64,000 nucleotides of DNA from JAXMCK01 sp046349395 (GCA_046349395.1 JAXMCK010000006.1:744001-808000), one strand, 5' to 3'. Shown: positions 35,517-44,618, numbered from the stretch's first letter. Notes: generated from the sequence alone by a model not told the origin. Made by a program: numbers and translations.

Positions 35517-36057
35517 CTTCTGGCTGCTGGCGTTGGTCTCCGCACTGGCCCCGCACCTCGCTTTTTCCGCTCAGGACGACCCGAGACTCCCGCATCTGTT
35601 CGGTCAGCTGCAATCCGCAGCCGACGCCGGGTCGGCAGCTGGCGTGGAAGAGCAGATCTGGGCCATCTGGGCCGAAATCGACGACAGCGAGGGCAGAACA
35701 CTTCTGGAGACCGGTACCGACGCCATGCAGCGGCGGGCCTACGGGCGGGCGCTCGAGAGCTTCAACGCCCTGGTGGTGCGCGATCCCGAGTTCGCCGAGG
35801 GCTGGAACAAGCGGGCGACGCTGTTCTACCTCATGGGCGACTACAAGAGCTCCGTCCTGGATATCGAGAAGACGCTGGCGCTCGAGCCCCGCCATTTCGG
35901 TGCGCTTTCGGGCCTCGGCCTCATCTACATCGCGGTCGACAAGCCGGAGGCGGCCATCCGCAGCTTCGAGGCTGCACTCGCGATCTACCCGAAGCTGGCC
36001 TCCGCGAAGGCGCATGTCGACATGCTCCGCGCCATGACTGCGGGCGATCCCACCTGA
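35485..36057 (+). CDS. TPR-repeat exported protein in the Pqi/Mla cluster
   Basis: A 190 aa protein with an N-terminal signal (FWLLALVSALAPHLAFS). Two or three tetratricopeptide repeats follow from about residue 80 (RRAYGRALESFNALVVRDPE, GDYKSSVLDIEKTLALEPRH, DKPEAAIRSFEAALAIYP). It is probably a periplasmic adaptor for protein contacts. It begins at GTG 35485 inside the pqiC end and is followed after 24 bp by the MlaE-like permease, so it bridges two transport systems. The function is not known. Confidence 0.75.
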   Translation: MSQARARRRSSFWLLALVSALAPHLAFSAQDDPRLPHLFGQLQSAADAGSAAGVEEQIWAIWAEIDDSEGRTLLETGTDAMQRRAYGRALESFNALVVRDPEFAEGWNKRATLFYLMGDYKSSVLDIEKTLALEPRHFGALSGLGLIYIAVDKPEAAIRSFEAALAIYPKLASAKAHVDMLRAMTAGDPT

Positions 36058-36081
36058 TACGCGAGCTTCGCTGAGGACGGC

Positions 36082-37221
36082 ATGGCGCTACCCGCCGAGG
36101 TGGTGCTGGCCGCGGGCGCCGATGCGGCGACCGTGGAGGCCCGCGGCGACTGGACGATAGTGGCGGCTGCCGGACTCGACCGGAGCCTGCAGCTGCTTCT
36201 GCAAGACCAGCGACTGCGCGACGGGATGCGGGCCACACTCGATCTGGCGGGCCTCGGTCGACTGGACACCGCCGGCGCCTGGCTCCTCCTCCGCACCGAA
36301 CAGGCGCTGAGGGAGCGGCGCATCGCGGTCGAGTACGAGGGCCTCGGCGAGCACCAGGGCTTCCTCGACTTCGTGCGCCGGGCCGAGCCGCCGCCGATGC
36401 CGCGGCGGCCGCGCGATTGGCTGCTCCTGCAGCTCGTCGAGACGGTCGGCCGATCGGCGTTCGCGGTCGGCCGGACGGCCCTGCTGCTGGTCGACTTCCT
36501 CGGTGCCGCCATGTCGGCGCTCGCACGCCTGCTGGTCCGGCCCGACCGGATGCGTTGGCGGGCCCTGGTGGCGCATCTGGAAGCCGTCGGCCTGAACGCC
36601 GTCGGCATCGTCGGCCTGCTGTCCTTCCTCATCGGCATCGTGCTCTCGTTCCAGAGCATCGCCCAGCTCCGCTGGTACGGAGCGGAGATCTTCACCGTCA
36701 ATCTGTTGGCCATCGGTGTCCTGCGCGAGCTGGGCGTGCTTCTGACCGCCATCGTCGTCGCCGGTCGCTCGGGCAGCGCCTTCGCCGCCCAGCTCGGCAC
36801 CATGCAGGTGGGCGAGGAGATCGACGCCATCCGGGTGCTCGGCCTCGATCCCATGGAAGTCCTGGTCGTGCCGCGCCTCCTGGCGCTGATGATCGCCCTG
36901 CCGATGCTGACCTTCCTGTCCAACCTCGCGGCCCTGGCCGGCGGTGGAACGCTGCTCTACGCCGATCTCGGCATCTCGCCGTCCCAGTTCTTCACCCAGC
37001 TCGCCTCGGCGGTGAAGCCGACGACCTTCTGGCTCGGGATGGTGAAGGCACCCGTGTTCGCCTTCATCATCGCCGCCGTCGGCTGCTTCATGGGCATCAC
37101 GGCCAGCCGCAGCGCCGAGAGTGTGGGTCAGCAGACGACCCGCGCCGTCGTCGTCTCGATCTTCCTCGTCATCGTGACGGATGCGGTCTTTTCCATCGTC
37201 TACGCGCGGATGGGCTATTGA
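36082..37221 (+). CDS. mlaE: MlaE-family lipid ABC permease with N-terminal STAS domain
   Basis: A 379 aa protein. Residues 1 to about 100 are STAS-like (DLAGLGRLDTAGAWLLLRTEQ, as in MlaB). Residues from about 165 are an MlaE permease: FLIGIVLSFQSIAQLRWYGA, VLRELGVLLTAIVVAGRSGSA, LGTMQVGEEIDAIRVLGLDP and KAPVFAFIIAAVGCFMG. A fused STAS–MlaE replaces separate MlaB and MlaE subunits. ATG 36082 lies 24 bp after the TPR gene, and the ATPase follows immediately. Confidence 0.92.
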   Translation: MALPAEVVLAAGADAATVEARGDWTIVAAAGLDRSLQLLLQDQRLRDGMRATLDLAGLGRLDTAGAWLLLRTEQALRERRIAVEYEGLGEHQGFLDFVRRAEPPPMPRRPRDWLLLQLVETVGRSAFAVGRTALLLVDFLGAAMSALARLLVRPDRMRWRALVAHLEAVGLNAVGIVGLLSFLIGIVLSFQSIAQLRWYGAEIFTVNLLAIGVLRELGVLLTAIVVAGRSGSAFAAQLGTMQVGEEIDAIRVLGLDPMEVLVVPRLLALMIALPMLTFLSNLAALAGGGTLLYADLGISPSQFFTQLASAVKPTTFWLGMVKAPVFAFIIAAVGCFMGITASRSAESVGQQTTRAVVVSIFLVIVTDAVFSIVYARMGY

Positions 37222-37223
37222 GG

Positions 37224-37997
37224 ATGGAGGTCGCGGGTGCTGTCCACGGGCTCGTCACCCGCTTCGGCAGCCAGACCGTCCATGACGGCTTGGATCTGGA
37301 AGTGCGCCGGGGCGAGGTACTTGCCATCGTCGGCGGATCGGGTACCGGCAAGTCGGTGCTGCTCCGCACGATGCTGGGGCTGATCCGGCCCGGCGAGGGC
37401 AAGGTCGAGTTGCTGGGAGAGGATCTGGCCGGCCTTTCGGCACGGCGGCATGCGGACCTGCTCTCCCGCATTGGCATGCTGTTCCAGGACGGTGCCCTGT
37501 TCGGCTCCCTCACCGTCGCGGAGAACGTCGCCGTACCCATGGTGGAGCGGCTTCGTCTGACCGCACGCCTTCGCCGTGAGCTCATCGCCCTGAAGCTGGC
37601 CCTGGTCGGCCTGCCGGCCGAGACGGCGACGAAATATCCCTCCCAATTGTCGGGCGGCATGCGCAAGCGGGCGGGGCTCGCCCGCGCTTTGTCGCTGGAT
37701 CCGGAGCTGGTGTTCCTCGACGAGCCGACCGCCGGCCTCGACCCGATTTCGGCTTCGGCCTTCGACGAGCTCATCATGACCCTGCAGCGCGGCCTCGGGC
37801 TCACCGTCGTCATGGTCACGCACGATCTCGATACGCTGGCCGCTTGTGCCGATCGCGTGGCGGCACTGGTCGACGGCACCGTTACTGTCGGCACGCTGGA
37901 TGAAGTGCGCGCCAACGACCATCCTTGGCTGCGCGCTTATTTCGGTGGACCGCGTGGTCGGGCTGCTATCCCGGCCAAGCCTTTGCCGGCATACTGA
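37224..37997 (+). CDS. mlaF: MlaF-like lipid ABC transporter ATPase
   Basis: A 257 aa ATPase with Walker A GGSGTGKSVLL, Q-loop MLFQDGALFGSLTV, signature QLSGGMRKRAGLARAL and Walker B LVFLDEPTAGLDP. These are the MlaF pattern (GMRKR rather than GQRQR). ATG 37224 is 2 bp after the permease stop; an in-frame TTG at 37218 is an alternative. It powers lipid movement through the downstream MlaD-like protein. Confidence 0.92.
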   Translation: MEVAGAVHGLVTRFGSQTVHDGLDLEVRRGEVLAIVGGSGTGKSVLLRTMLGLIRPGEGKVELLGEDLAGLSARRHADLLSRIGMLFQDGALFGSLTVAENVAVPMVERLRLTARLRRELIALKLALVGLPAETATKYPSQLSGGMRKRAGLARALSLDPELVFLDEPTAGLDPISASAFDELIMTLQRGLGLTVVMVTHDLDTLAACADRVAALVDGTVTVGTLDEVRANDHPWLRAYFGGPRGRAAIPAKPLPAY

Positions 37998-38001
37998 TGC
38001 C

Positions 38002-38931
38002 ATGGAGACGAGGGCCAACAATCTGCTCGTGGGCAGCTTCGTGCTGCTGGTCGCCGCCGCGATGATCGGTTTTCTCCTCTGGCTCGGCCGGTCGTCGACC
38101 GAGACCGACGGCGTTCCCTACCGCATCGAGTTCAAGGGTGCCGTGAGCGGCCTGTCCGAGGGTAGCCAGGTCCGCTTTCGCGGCGTGCCCGTCGGCCGCG
38201 TCCGCACGATCCGGATCGACCAGGAGAATCCCGAGCTGATCCTCGTCGACGTCGACCTCAAGCCCGACACGCCGGTCCGCGTCGACACGATCGCCGCCGT
38301 CGCCCCGCAGGGCATCACCGGCTACTCGCTGATCGAGCTTTCAGGCGGCAAGGCTGCGAGCCCCATGCTCACCCCGCCCGAGGACGGCAGCCCGCCTCTC
38401 ATCCAGTCGAAGCCGTCGCCGCTGGAGCAGGTCGTGCAATCGGCGCCGGAGCTCTTGGCCCAGGCCTCGATCCTGCTGACGCGGGTCAACACGCTCGTCT
38501 CCGACGAGAACGTCACGCGCCTCGACAAGGTCGTGGGCGATCTCCAGGAGTTCGCCGATGCGCTCGCCCAGAGCCGCGACGGCATGAACAACCTCCTGGG
38601 CGGTGCTGCGACGGCGCTGATGAACGCCAGCCAGGCGGGTGCGAAGGCGAGCAATGCCCTGGAAGTCGTCGCCAAGGGCGGCAGCGAGGCGCTGACCAGC
38701 ATCCGCGATGCCGCCAAGTCGGCGGGGACGGCGGCCACCAGGCTCGACGGCGTCGTCAAGGACGTGCGCCAGCCGCTGAACGACTTCAGCCAGACGGCCC
38801 TCTACGATTTCGGCCAGCTGGTCTCCGAGATGCGCGACCTCGTCGGCTCGCTGCGCCGAATCACCACCGAGGTCGAGCGCGACCCGGCGGGCTTCCTCCT
38901 TGGTGGCCAGCGGGGCTTCCAGCCCCGATGA
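38002..38931 (+). CDS. mlaD: MlaD-like MCE-domain protein
   Basis: A 309 aa protein with an N-terminal membrane anchor (LLVGSFVLLVAAAMIGFLLW) and one MCE domain (YRIEFKGAVSGLSEGSQVRF, GVPVGRVRTIRID and VAPQGITGYSLIELSGG). A long helical C-terminal region with heptad-like alanines follows, longer than E. coli MlaD. It forms the periplasmic lipid-carrying ring on the permease. ATG 38002 is 4 bp after the ATPase. The stop overlaps the lipoprotein gene by 4 bp. Confidence 0.9.
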   Translation: METRANNLLVGSFVLLVAAAMIGFLLWLGRSSTETDGVPYRIEFKGAVSGLSEGSQVRFRGVPVGRVRTIRIDQENPELILVDVDLKPDTPVRVDTIAAVAPQGITGYSLIELSGGKAASPMLTPPEDGSPPLIQSKPSPLEQVVQSAPELLAQASILLTRVNTLVSDENVTRLDKVVGDLQEFADALAQSRDGMNNLLGGAATALMNASQAGAKASNALEVVAKGGSEALTSIRDAAKSAGTAATRLDGVVKDVRQPLNDFSQTALYDFGQLVSEMRDLVGSLRRITTEVERDPAGFLLGGQRGFQPR

Positions 38932-39563
38932 CGGACCGGCGCGGCTGGATCCTGGGCCTTCTCGCGAGCCCGCTGACGGGTTGTGCGGCCATTGACCTGG
39001 CAACGCGACAGCCGCCGCAACTCTACGCCCTGACACCGAAAAGCACCTTCACGGAGGGGGTCGCCCGCACCTCGGGCACGCTCATGGTCGAGACGCCGAC
39101 CGCGACCGCCGGCCTGAACACGCGCCGGATCGCGCTGCGGCCCGACCCCACCCGCATCGACTACTACGCCGACGCGACCTGGATCGAGGTCCTGCCCCTG
39201 ATGGTGCAGAACCTGATCACCGAATCGATCGACAATGCCGGTGGCATCGATGCTCTGGGCGTCGCGTCGGCCGGCGTGCGTGCCGACTGGGCGCTCGTCA
39301 CGCACATCCGCGAGTTCCAGGCCGAGTATGCCGATCTGGCCCGCGCGCCGACCGTTCGGGTCGTGCTCGAAGCCAGGATTTTGCGCCTCCCTCGGCGGAC
39401 GCAACTGGCTCGCACCTCGATTGCCGCCACCGCGGATGCGGCGAGCACGGCCCTTCCGACCGTCGTGCAGGCGTTCGACGATGCGCTGGGCAAGGTTCTG
39501 AAGCGACTCACCATCTGGGTGGAGGAGCAGGTCGCCAAGGCCGAAAGCGTCAAGAGCAGCTGA
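38928..39563 (+). CDS. ABC-type transport auxiliary lipoprotein (Mla cluster)
   Basis: A 211 aa lipoprotein whose signal ends at the lipobox LTG-C near residue 19. The mature part has PPQLYALTPKSTF, LMVETPTATAGLNTRRIALR and YYADATWIEVLPLMVQNLI, diagnostic of the ABC_trans_aux family, as is PqiC upstream. It probably anchors the MlaD ring to the outer membrane. The start overlaps mlaD (ATGA). It ends the eight-gene envelope lipid block. Confidence 0.88.
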   Translation: MTDRRGWILGLLASPLTGCAAIDLATRQPPQLYALTPKSTFTEGVARTSGTLMVETPTATAGLNTRRIALRPDPTRIDYYADATWIEVLPLMVQNLITESIDNAGGIDALGVASAGVRADWALVTHIREFQAEYADLARAPTVRVVLEARILRLPRRTQLARTSIAATADAASTALPTVVQAFDDALGKVLKRLTIWVEEQVAKAESVKSS

Positions 39564-39584
39564 ACCCGCTGCGTCGCTATCGAT

Positions 39585-39613
39585 CCGATATATGCCTTGT
39601 CGATGCATATCGG
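39585..39613. promoter_or_regulatory. Probable PadR operator (inverted repeat)
   Basis: ATATGC (39590-39595) and GCATAT (39605-39610) form a perfect inverted repeat separated by nine bases. It is extended by CCGAT on the left and CGG on the right. It lies about 42 bp before the padR-family gene. PadR proteins bind dyads of the ATGC/GCAT or ATGT/ACAT kind with this spacing, so autoregulation is likely. Confidence 0.55.
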
Positions 39614-39651
39614 GATGATAGTTTGAGGGCTTCGCATCCCGAGGCATCGCC

Positions 39652-40221
39652 GTGGACGTCAGAACGATCTGCCTGGGCCTCCTGGCCGACAAGCCGCTCA
39701 GCGGCTACGAGATCAGGAAGCTTCTGTCGGACAGCTTCCGCCACTTCTTCCTGGCGGGCTTCGGCTCGATCTACCCGGCGCTGGCCGAGCTTTCTGCCGC
39801 CGGTCTCGTGACGGTGGTTGCGGTCGAGCAGGACCGCCGGCCCGACAAGAAGGTCTACGCCATCACCGAGGGCGGCCGGATCGAACTCCGCCGGACGCTG
39901 CTGGCGAGCGAGCCGCGGCACAAGGTACGCTCGGAGTTCCTGGCGCTCCTCTACTTCGCCCACCTCCTGCCACCCTACCGCGTGAGCCAGATCGTCGACC
40001 GCATGATCCAGGAATGGGAACACGTACTTGAAGACGACCTGAAGGCCGTCGAGACGCGCTGCACGAGCGAGGGGCCTGACGCCCTCACCCCCGGGATGCG
40101 CTTCGCCCTGGGCTTCGGCCAGACCATGCTCTCGACCGCACTCGACTATGCGCGGCAGCACAAGGGCGAGCTTCTGCGCGGCCTCGGCGACGAGGCCGCT
40201 CTCACCCGGGCGGCGGAGTGA
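39652..40221 (+). CDS. PadR-family transcriptional regulator
   Basis: A 189 aa repressor. The N-terminal winged HTH is diagnostic (LLADKPLSGYEIRKLL, FGSIYPALAELSAAGLV, DKKVYAITEGGRIELR). The C-terminal PadR helix (about residues 95-185) mediates dimerisation and ligand binding. The start is GTG 39652. The gene precedes an RND adaptor and permease by 3 bp. Together with the operator upstream, this indicates that it represses the efflux operon and is relieved by the pump substrate. Confidence 0.9.
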   Translation: MDVRTICLGLLADKPLSGYEIRKLLSDSFRHFFLAGFGSIYPALAELSAAGLVTVVAVEQDRRPDKKVYAITEGGRIELRRTLLASEPRHKVRSEFLALLYFAHLLPPYRVSQIVDRMIQEWEHVLEDDLKAVETRCTSEGPDALTPGMRFALGFGQTMLSTALDYARQHKGELLRGLGDEAALTRAAE

Positions 40222-40224
40222 GCG

Positions 40225-41364
40225 ATGCGATCTCCCCTCGGTATCGCCCTGCTCTTCAGCCTGGCCCTGATCGCCTGGGTGGCGTCCCGCTACGTCGAAC
40301 CGCTGCTCGGGTTTTCCGGCACCTCGGGTGAAGCGGCCGAGGCCACGACGGCACCGACGGCCCCGCCGGCCGCAACTGCAGCACCCCTGATGAGCGTGCG
40401 GGCCGTCGACAGCGTAGCCGAGCCGACGTCACCGGTGCTGGTCATCAACGGCCGTACCGAGCCGGCACGGATGGTCGTGCTCAGCGCCGAGACGTCGGGG
40501 CGGGTGGTCGACACGCCGATCGCCGAAGGTACTCTGGTCCAGGCCGGGGACGTGATCGCCAGCATCGACGAGCGTGACCGGCCGAGCCGGCTGCGCGAGG
40601 CGGAAGCGCGTCTCGCACAGGCCGAGCTGGAGTACCGCGCAGCGAGCAAGCTCGTGCAGAAGCAGTTCCAGGCGGAGACCCGCGTCGCCGAGATGCTGGC
40701 GATGCGTGAGGCGGCGCGGGCGGAAGTCGACCGGGCCAAGCTCGATCTCGACCACACGCGGATCGTGGCACCCTTCCCCGGCGTGCTGGAGAAGCGCGAC
40801 GTCGAGGTCGGCGCCTTCGTCGACAATGGCGACAAGGTTGCGGTGCTGATCGAGCAGGACCCCTACCACGTCGTCGGCGATGCCCCCGAGACCAGCATCG
40901 GCGCCTTCAAGCTGGGCCAGAAGGGTCGTGCTGTGCTCGCCGATGGCAGCATTGTCGAGGGCACGGTCAGTTATGTCGCCAGCGATGCCGACGCTGCGAC
41001 GCGGACCTACCGCGTCGAGCTGGACGTGCCCAATCCCGGCCGGCGTTTCCAGGCCGGCATGAGCGCCCGGATCGAGGTGGAACTGCCCCCCGTGGCGGCG
41101 CATCGGATCTCGGCGGCCCTGCTCGTCCTCGACGATGACGGCAGGCTCGGCATCAAGGCCGTGGACGACACCGACACCGTCCGTTTCTTCCCCGCCCGCA
41201 TCGTACGCGCCGAGGCCGAAGACATCTGGCTGGGGGGCCTGCCCGAGCGGCTGCGGCTGATCACCGTCGGGCAGGGCTTCGTCGTCGACGGCCAGAAGGT
41301 CCGGGTGCAGCTGGAGCCGGCCGGATCGGCGGCAGCGCTGGGCGGGGTTCGGGTGGCGGCATGA
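40225..41364 (+). CDS. RND efflux periplasmic adaptor (membrane fusion protein)
   Basis: A 379 aa adaptor joining an RND pump to an outer-membrane channel. It has an N-terminal membrane helix (GIALLFSLALIAWVA) and a lipoyl-like half motif (VLSAETSGRVVDTPIAEG). A coiled-coil hairpin runs over about residues 120-180 (EAEARLAQAELEYRAA and REAARAEVDRAKLDLDH), then RIVAPFPGVLEKRDVEVG and a beta-barrel domain. It starts 3 bp after padR and overlaps the pump gene by 4 bp. No TolC-type channel gene is nearby, so a shared one is presumed. Confidence 0.9.
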   Translation: MRSPLGIALLFSLALIAWVASRYVEPLLGFSGTSGEAAEATTAPTAPPAATAAPLMSVRAVDSVAEPTSPVLVINGRTEPARMVVLSAETSGRVVDTPIAEGTLVQAGDVIASIDERDRPSRLREAEARLAQAELEYRAASKLVQKQFQAETRVAEMLAMREAARAEVDRAKLDLDHTRIVAPFPGVLEKRDVEVGAFVDNGDKVAVLIEQDPYHVVGDAPETSIGAFKLGQKGRAVLADGSIVEGTVSYVASDADAATRTYRVELDVPNPGRRFQAGMSARIEVELPPVAAHRISAALLVLDDDGRLGIKAVDDTDTVRFFPARIVRAEAEDIWLGGLPERLRLITVGQGFVVDGQKVRVQLEPAGSAAALGGVRVAA

Positions 41365-44300
41365 AGTCCATCATCGAAGCCGCTTTCGACCGCTCGCGGA
41401 CGGTGCTGGTCGCCCTCGTCCTGATCGTCGTCTGGGGTGCCTACGTCACCGGCAAGATACCGAAGGAGGCCGAGCCCGACGTCCAGCTGCCGCTGGTCTA
41501 CGTCTCGATGTTCCACGAGGGCATAAGCCCCGAGGACGCCGAGCGCCTGCTGGTCCGGGTCGTCGAGCGCGAGCTGCAGAGCCTCGAAGGCCTGAAGGAG
41601 ATGCGCTCGACCGCCTCGGAGGGGCACGCGTCGGTGCTGCTGGAATTCGACGCCGGTACCAACATCGACAAGGCGCTCCAGGACGTCCGCGACAAGGTCG
41701 ACCTCGCCAAGGTCGACTTCCCCGACGACACGGACGAGCCGATCGTCGACGAGGTGAACCTCTCGCTCTTCCCGGTCCTCGTCGTGACGCTGGCGGGCGA
41801 CCTGCCGGAGCGGGCGCTGATCCGCACCGCACGCGACCTGAAGGACCGCCTGGAAGCGTTGCCCGACGTCCTCGAAGTGGACATCGCGGGCGACCGCGAG
41901 GAGGTCGTCGAGATCATCGTCGACCCGCTGAAGCTCGAGTCCTTCGGGCTGAAGCTCGACGACGTGCTCTCGATCGTCGGCCGCAACAACCAGCTCGTGG
42001 CGGCCGGTGCCTGGGACGTCGGCCGCGGCCGCTTTGCGGTCAAGGTGCCGGGCGTCTTCGAGGACGAGGCCGACATCCTGCGCATGCCGGTGAAGGTCGA
42101 GGGCGACCGCGTCGTCACGCTGACGGACGTCGCCACCGTGCGCCGCACCTTCAAGGACCCGGAAGGCTTCGCCCGGGTCGACGGCCGGCCGGCACTGGCA
42201 CTGGAGGTGAAGAAGCGGATCGGCCGCAACATCATCGAGACGATCGAGCAGGTGCAGGCCGTCGTCGACGAGGAGCGCCCCCGCTGGCCCGCCAGCCTGA
42301 CGGTCGGTTACTCGCAGGACAAATCGAACGAGATCCGCGGCATGCTGCGCGATCTCGGCAACAACGTGATCAGTGCGGTCGTGCTGACCATGATCATCAC
42401 GGTGGCGATGCTGGGGCTGCGCTCGTCGCTGCTGGTGGGCCTCGCCGTCCCGTTCTCCTTCCTCGCCGGCATGCTCGTGCTCCACACGATGGGGCTGACG
42501 GTGAACATCGTCGTGCTGTTCGCCCTCATCCTGGCGGTCGGCATGCTGGTCGACGGCTCGACCGTCGTGGTCGAGTACGCGGACCGCAAGATGGCCGAGG
42601 GCCAGTCGCCCCGGGATGCGTACAGGCACGCGGCGACCCGCATGTTCTGGCCGGTGACGGCGTCGACCGCGACGGTCCTGGCTGCGTTCCTGCCCATGCT
42701 GTTCTGGCCCGGTATCACCGGCGAGTTCATGCAGTATCTGCCGATCACGCTGGTGGCGACGCTCGTCGCCTCGCTCGTCATGGCGATGATCTTCGTGCCG
42801 GTGTTGGGCGCCATGTTCGGGCGCCCCGACCGCAGCGAAACGCAGTCGCACGATCTGGTCGCCACCGAGTCCGGCGACATGAGCAACCTGCACGGCCTGC
42901 TGGGCGTCTATGTGCGCAGTCTACGCGCCGCCCTGAAGCACCCGACGCTCGTCGTGCTGGGCGGCCTCGGCGTGCTGGTGCTGAGCTGGTGGGCCTATGC
43001 CGCCTTCGGCCGCGGCGTCGAGTTCTTCCCGAGCGTCGAGCCCGAGCAGGCGCAGGTCCTGGTCCACGCGCGGGGTGACCGCTCCGTCGTCGAGCGCGAC
43101 GCGCTCGTCCGCGAGGTTGAGGCGCGCATCGCGGGCGTGCCCGGGATCGAGCGGATGTACGCCCGCACCGCGCTGACCTGGCAGGGTGGCGAGGACGCCG
43201 AGGAGGACGTCGTCGGCCAGATCCTCCTGGAGTTCACCGACTGGCGGCATCGGCCGACCGGCTCGGCGATCATGGCGACGATCCGCGAACGGACGGCCGA
43301 CCTCGCCGGCATCCGCGTCGAGACCAAGGTGCCGCGCGCCGGTCCACCCGTCGGCAAGCCGGTCCAGCTGGAGGTCGCCTCGCGCGATCCGGCGAAGCTC
43401 GACGCAGCGGTCGACAAGGTGCGCAGCTATTTCGACAGCTCGCCCGGCCTCAAGGACGTCGCCGACACCCGCCCGATCCCGGGCATCGAATGGCGGATCA
43501 AGGTCGATCGCGAGCAAGCGAGCCGCTTCGGAGCCGACATCGCGAGCGTCGGCTCCACCGTCCGCCTCGTCACCAACGGCATCAAGATCGGGACCTACCG
43601 ACCCGACGACGCGGAGGACGAGGTCGACATCGTCGCCCGCTTCCCCGTCGATTCGCGCAATCTCGACGAGCTGGACCGGCTCGTCGTCAACACGGCCAAG
43701 GGGTCGGTACCCCTCTCGCAACTCGTCACCCGCACGGCGGAGCCGCGCTCGGGTAGCATCCTGCGCGTAGACGGCAGGCGCGCCTTCACCGTCACAGCCG
43801 ACGTCGAGCCCGGCGTGCTGCCTGACACCAAGGTCGCCGAGACGAAAGCCTGGCTTGCCGCACAGCCGGTCGACCCCGACGTCTTCTACACCTTTCGAGG
43901 CGAGGACGAGGAGCAGCAGGAGGCGCAGGCCTTCCTCGGCGAGGCATTCGTCCTGGCGCTGTTCCTCATCGCCATCATCCTGCTCACGCAGTTCAACAGC
44001 TTCTACCAGGTGGCGCTGATCCTCACGGCCGTCATCTACTCGACAGTCGGCGTGTTCCTCGGCCTTCTCATCGTCGACCAGCCCTTCGGCATCATCATGA
44101 GCGGCATCGGCGTCATCGCGCTGGCCGGTATCGTCGTGTCGAACAACATCGTGCTGATCGACACCTACAACGAGCTCCGCGCCCGCGGCATGGAGCCAAT
44201 GGAGGCCGTGTTGCGGACCGGCGCCCAGAGGCTCCGTCCGGTGCTGCTGACGACCTTCAATGGCGTGCTGGGCCTGCTGCCGCTCGTCTTCAAGATGAAC

Positions 44301-44522
44301 ATCGACCTGATCGGCCGCGAGGTGACGGTCGGCGGCCCCTCGGCCGACTGGTGGCAGCAGCTGTCGCTGGCGATCGCCTGGGGCCTCACCTTCGCCACCC
44401 TGATCACGCTCGTGCTGACACCCTGCCTGCTGCTGCTGGGCGCCCGCTTCCACGTCTGGCTCACGGCACGGCGGGCACGGCGAGCGCTTCCCGAACAGAT
44501 GGCGACGGCCCCGGCCGAGTGA
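41361..44522 (+). CDS. RND-family efflux transporter permease
   Basis: A 1053 aa proton-driven pump of the AcrB/HAE superfamily, with two repeats of six transmembrane helices and large periplasmic loops. It has an N-terminal RSRTVLVALVLIVVWGAY helix and an IPKEAEPDVQLPLVYV loop. TM4 reads GMLVDGSTVVVEYADR, so the first of the AcrB Asp407/Asp408 pair is kept and the second is Gly. TM10 reads GIVVSNNIVLIDTYNELR, with Asn where AcrB has Lys940. Both are common in non-AcrB HAE clades. The substrate is unknown. It overlaps the adaptor (ATGA). Confidence 0.92.
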   Translation: MKSIIEAAFDRSRTVLVALVLIVVWGAYVTGKIPKEAEPDVQLPLVYVSMFHEGISPEDAERLLVRVVERELQSLEGLKEMRSTASEGHASVLLEFDAGTNIDKALQDVRDKVDLAKVDFPDDTDEPIVDEVNLSLFPVLVVTLAGDLPERALIRTARDLKDRLEALPDVLEVDIAGDREEVVEIIVDPLKLESFGLKLDDVLSIVGRNNQLVAAGAWDVGRGRFAVKVPGVFEDEADILRMPVKVEGDRVVTLTDVATVRRTFKDPEGFARVDGRPALALEVKKRIGRNIIETIEQVQAVVDEERPRWPASLTVGYSQDKSNEIRGMLRDLGNNVISAVVLTMIITVAMLGLRSSLLVGLAVPFSFLAGMLVLHTMGLTVNIVVLFALILAVGMLVDGSTVVVEYADRKMAEGQSPRDAYRHAATRMFWPVTASTATVLAAFLPMLFWPGITGEFMQYLPITLVATLVASLVMAMIFVPVLGAMFGRPDRSETQSHDLVATESGDMSNLHGLLGVYVRSLRAALKHPTLVVLGGLGVLVLSWWAYAAFGRGVEFFPSVEPEQAQVLVHARGDRSVVERDALVREVEARIAGVPGIERMYARTALTWQGGEDAEEDVVGQILLEFTDWRHRPTGSAIMATIRERTADLAGIRVETKVPRAGPPVGKPVQLEVASRDPAKLDAAVDKVRSYFDSSPGLKDVADTRPIPGIEWRIKVDREQASRFGADIASVGSTVRLVTNGIKIGTYRPDDAEDEVDIVARFPVDSRNLDELDRLVVNTAKGSVPLSQLVTRTAEPRSGSILRVDGRRAFTVTADVEPGVLPDTKVAETKAWLAAQPVDPDVFYTFRGEDEEQQEAQAFLGEAFVLALFLIAIILLTQFNSFYQVALILTAVIYSTVGVFLGLLIVDQPFGIIMSGIGVIALAGIVVSNNIVLIDTYNELRARGMEPMEAVLRTGAQRLRPVLLTTFNGVLGLLPLVFKMNIDLIGREVTVGGPSADWWQQLSLAIAWGLTFATLITLVLTPCLLLLGARFHVWLTARRARRALPEQMATAPAE

Positions 44523-44545
44523 AATCGTCGCCGCCCGCATGCCGG

Positions 44546-44567
44546 CCGCCGGGATGACCCCCGGCGG
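44546..44567 (+). terminator. GC-rich hairpin after the RND operon
   Basis: Perfect 8 bp stem CCGCCGGG/CCCGGCGG with a six-base loop, 23 bp after the RND permease stop. It is not followed by a clear T-run, so it may be a processing, pausing or Rho-assisted structure rather than a classical intrinsic terminator. Confidence 0.35.
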
Positions 44568-44618
44568 AGATTGGTCTATGGGCAGGCCGTTCGCTCGGGC
44601 CTCTTGGGACAAGCAAAG

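Noticed and set aside
41361..44522. RND pump with Gly in the second Asp position of TM4 as an inactivating mutation
   Set aside because: VDG is common in several HAE clades and the first Asp is kept, so this is not evidence of loss of function.
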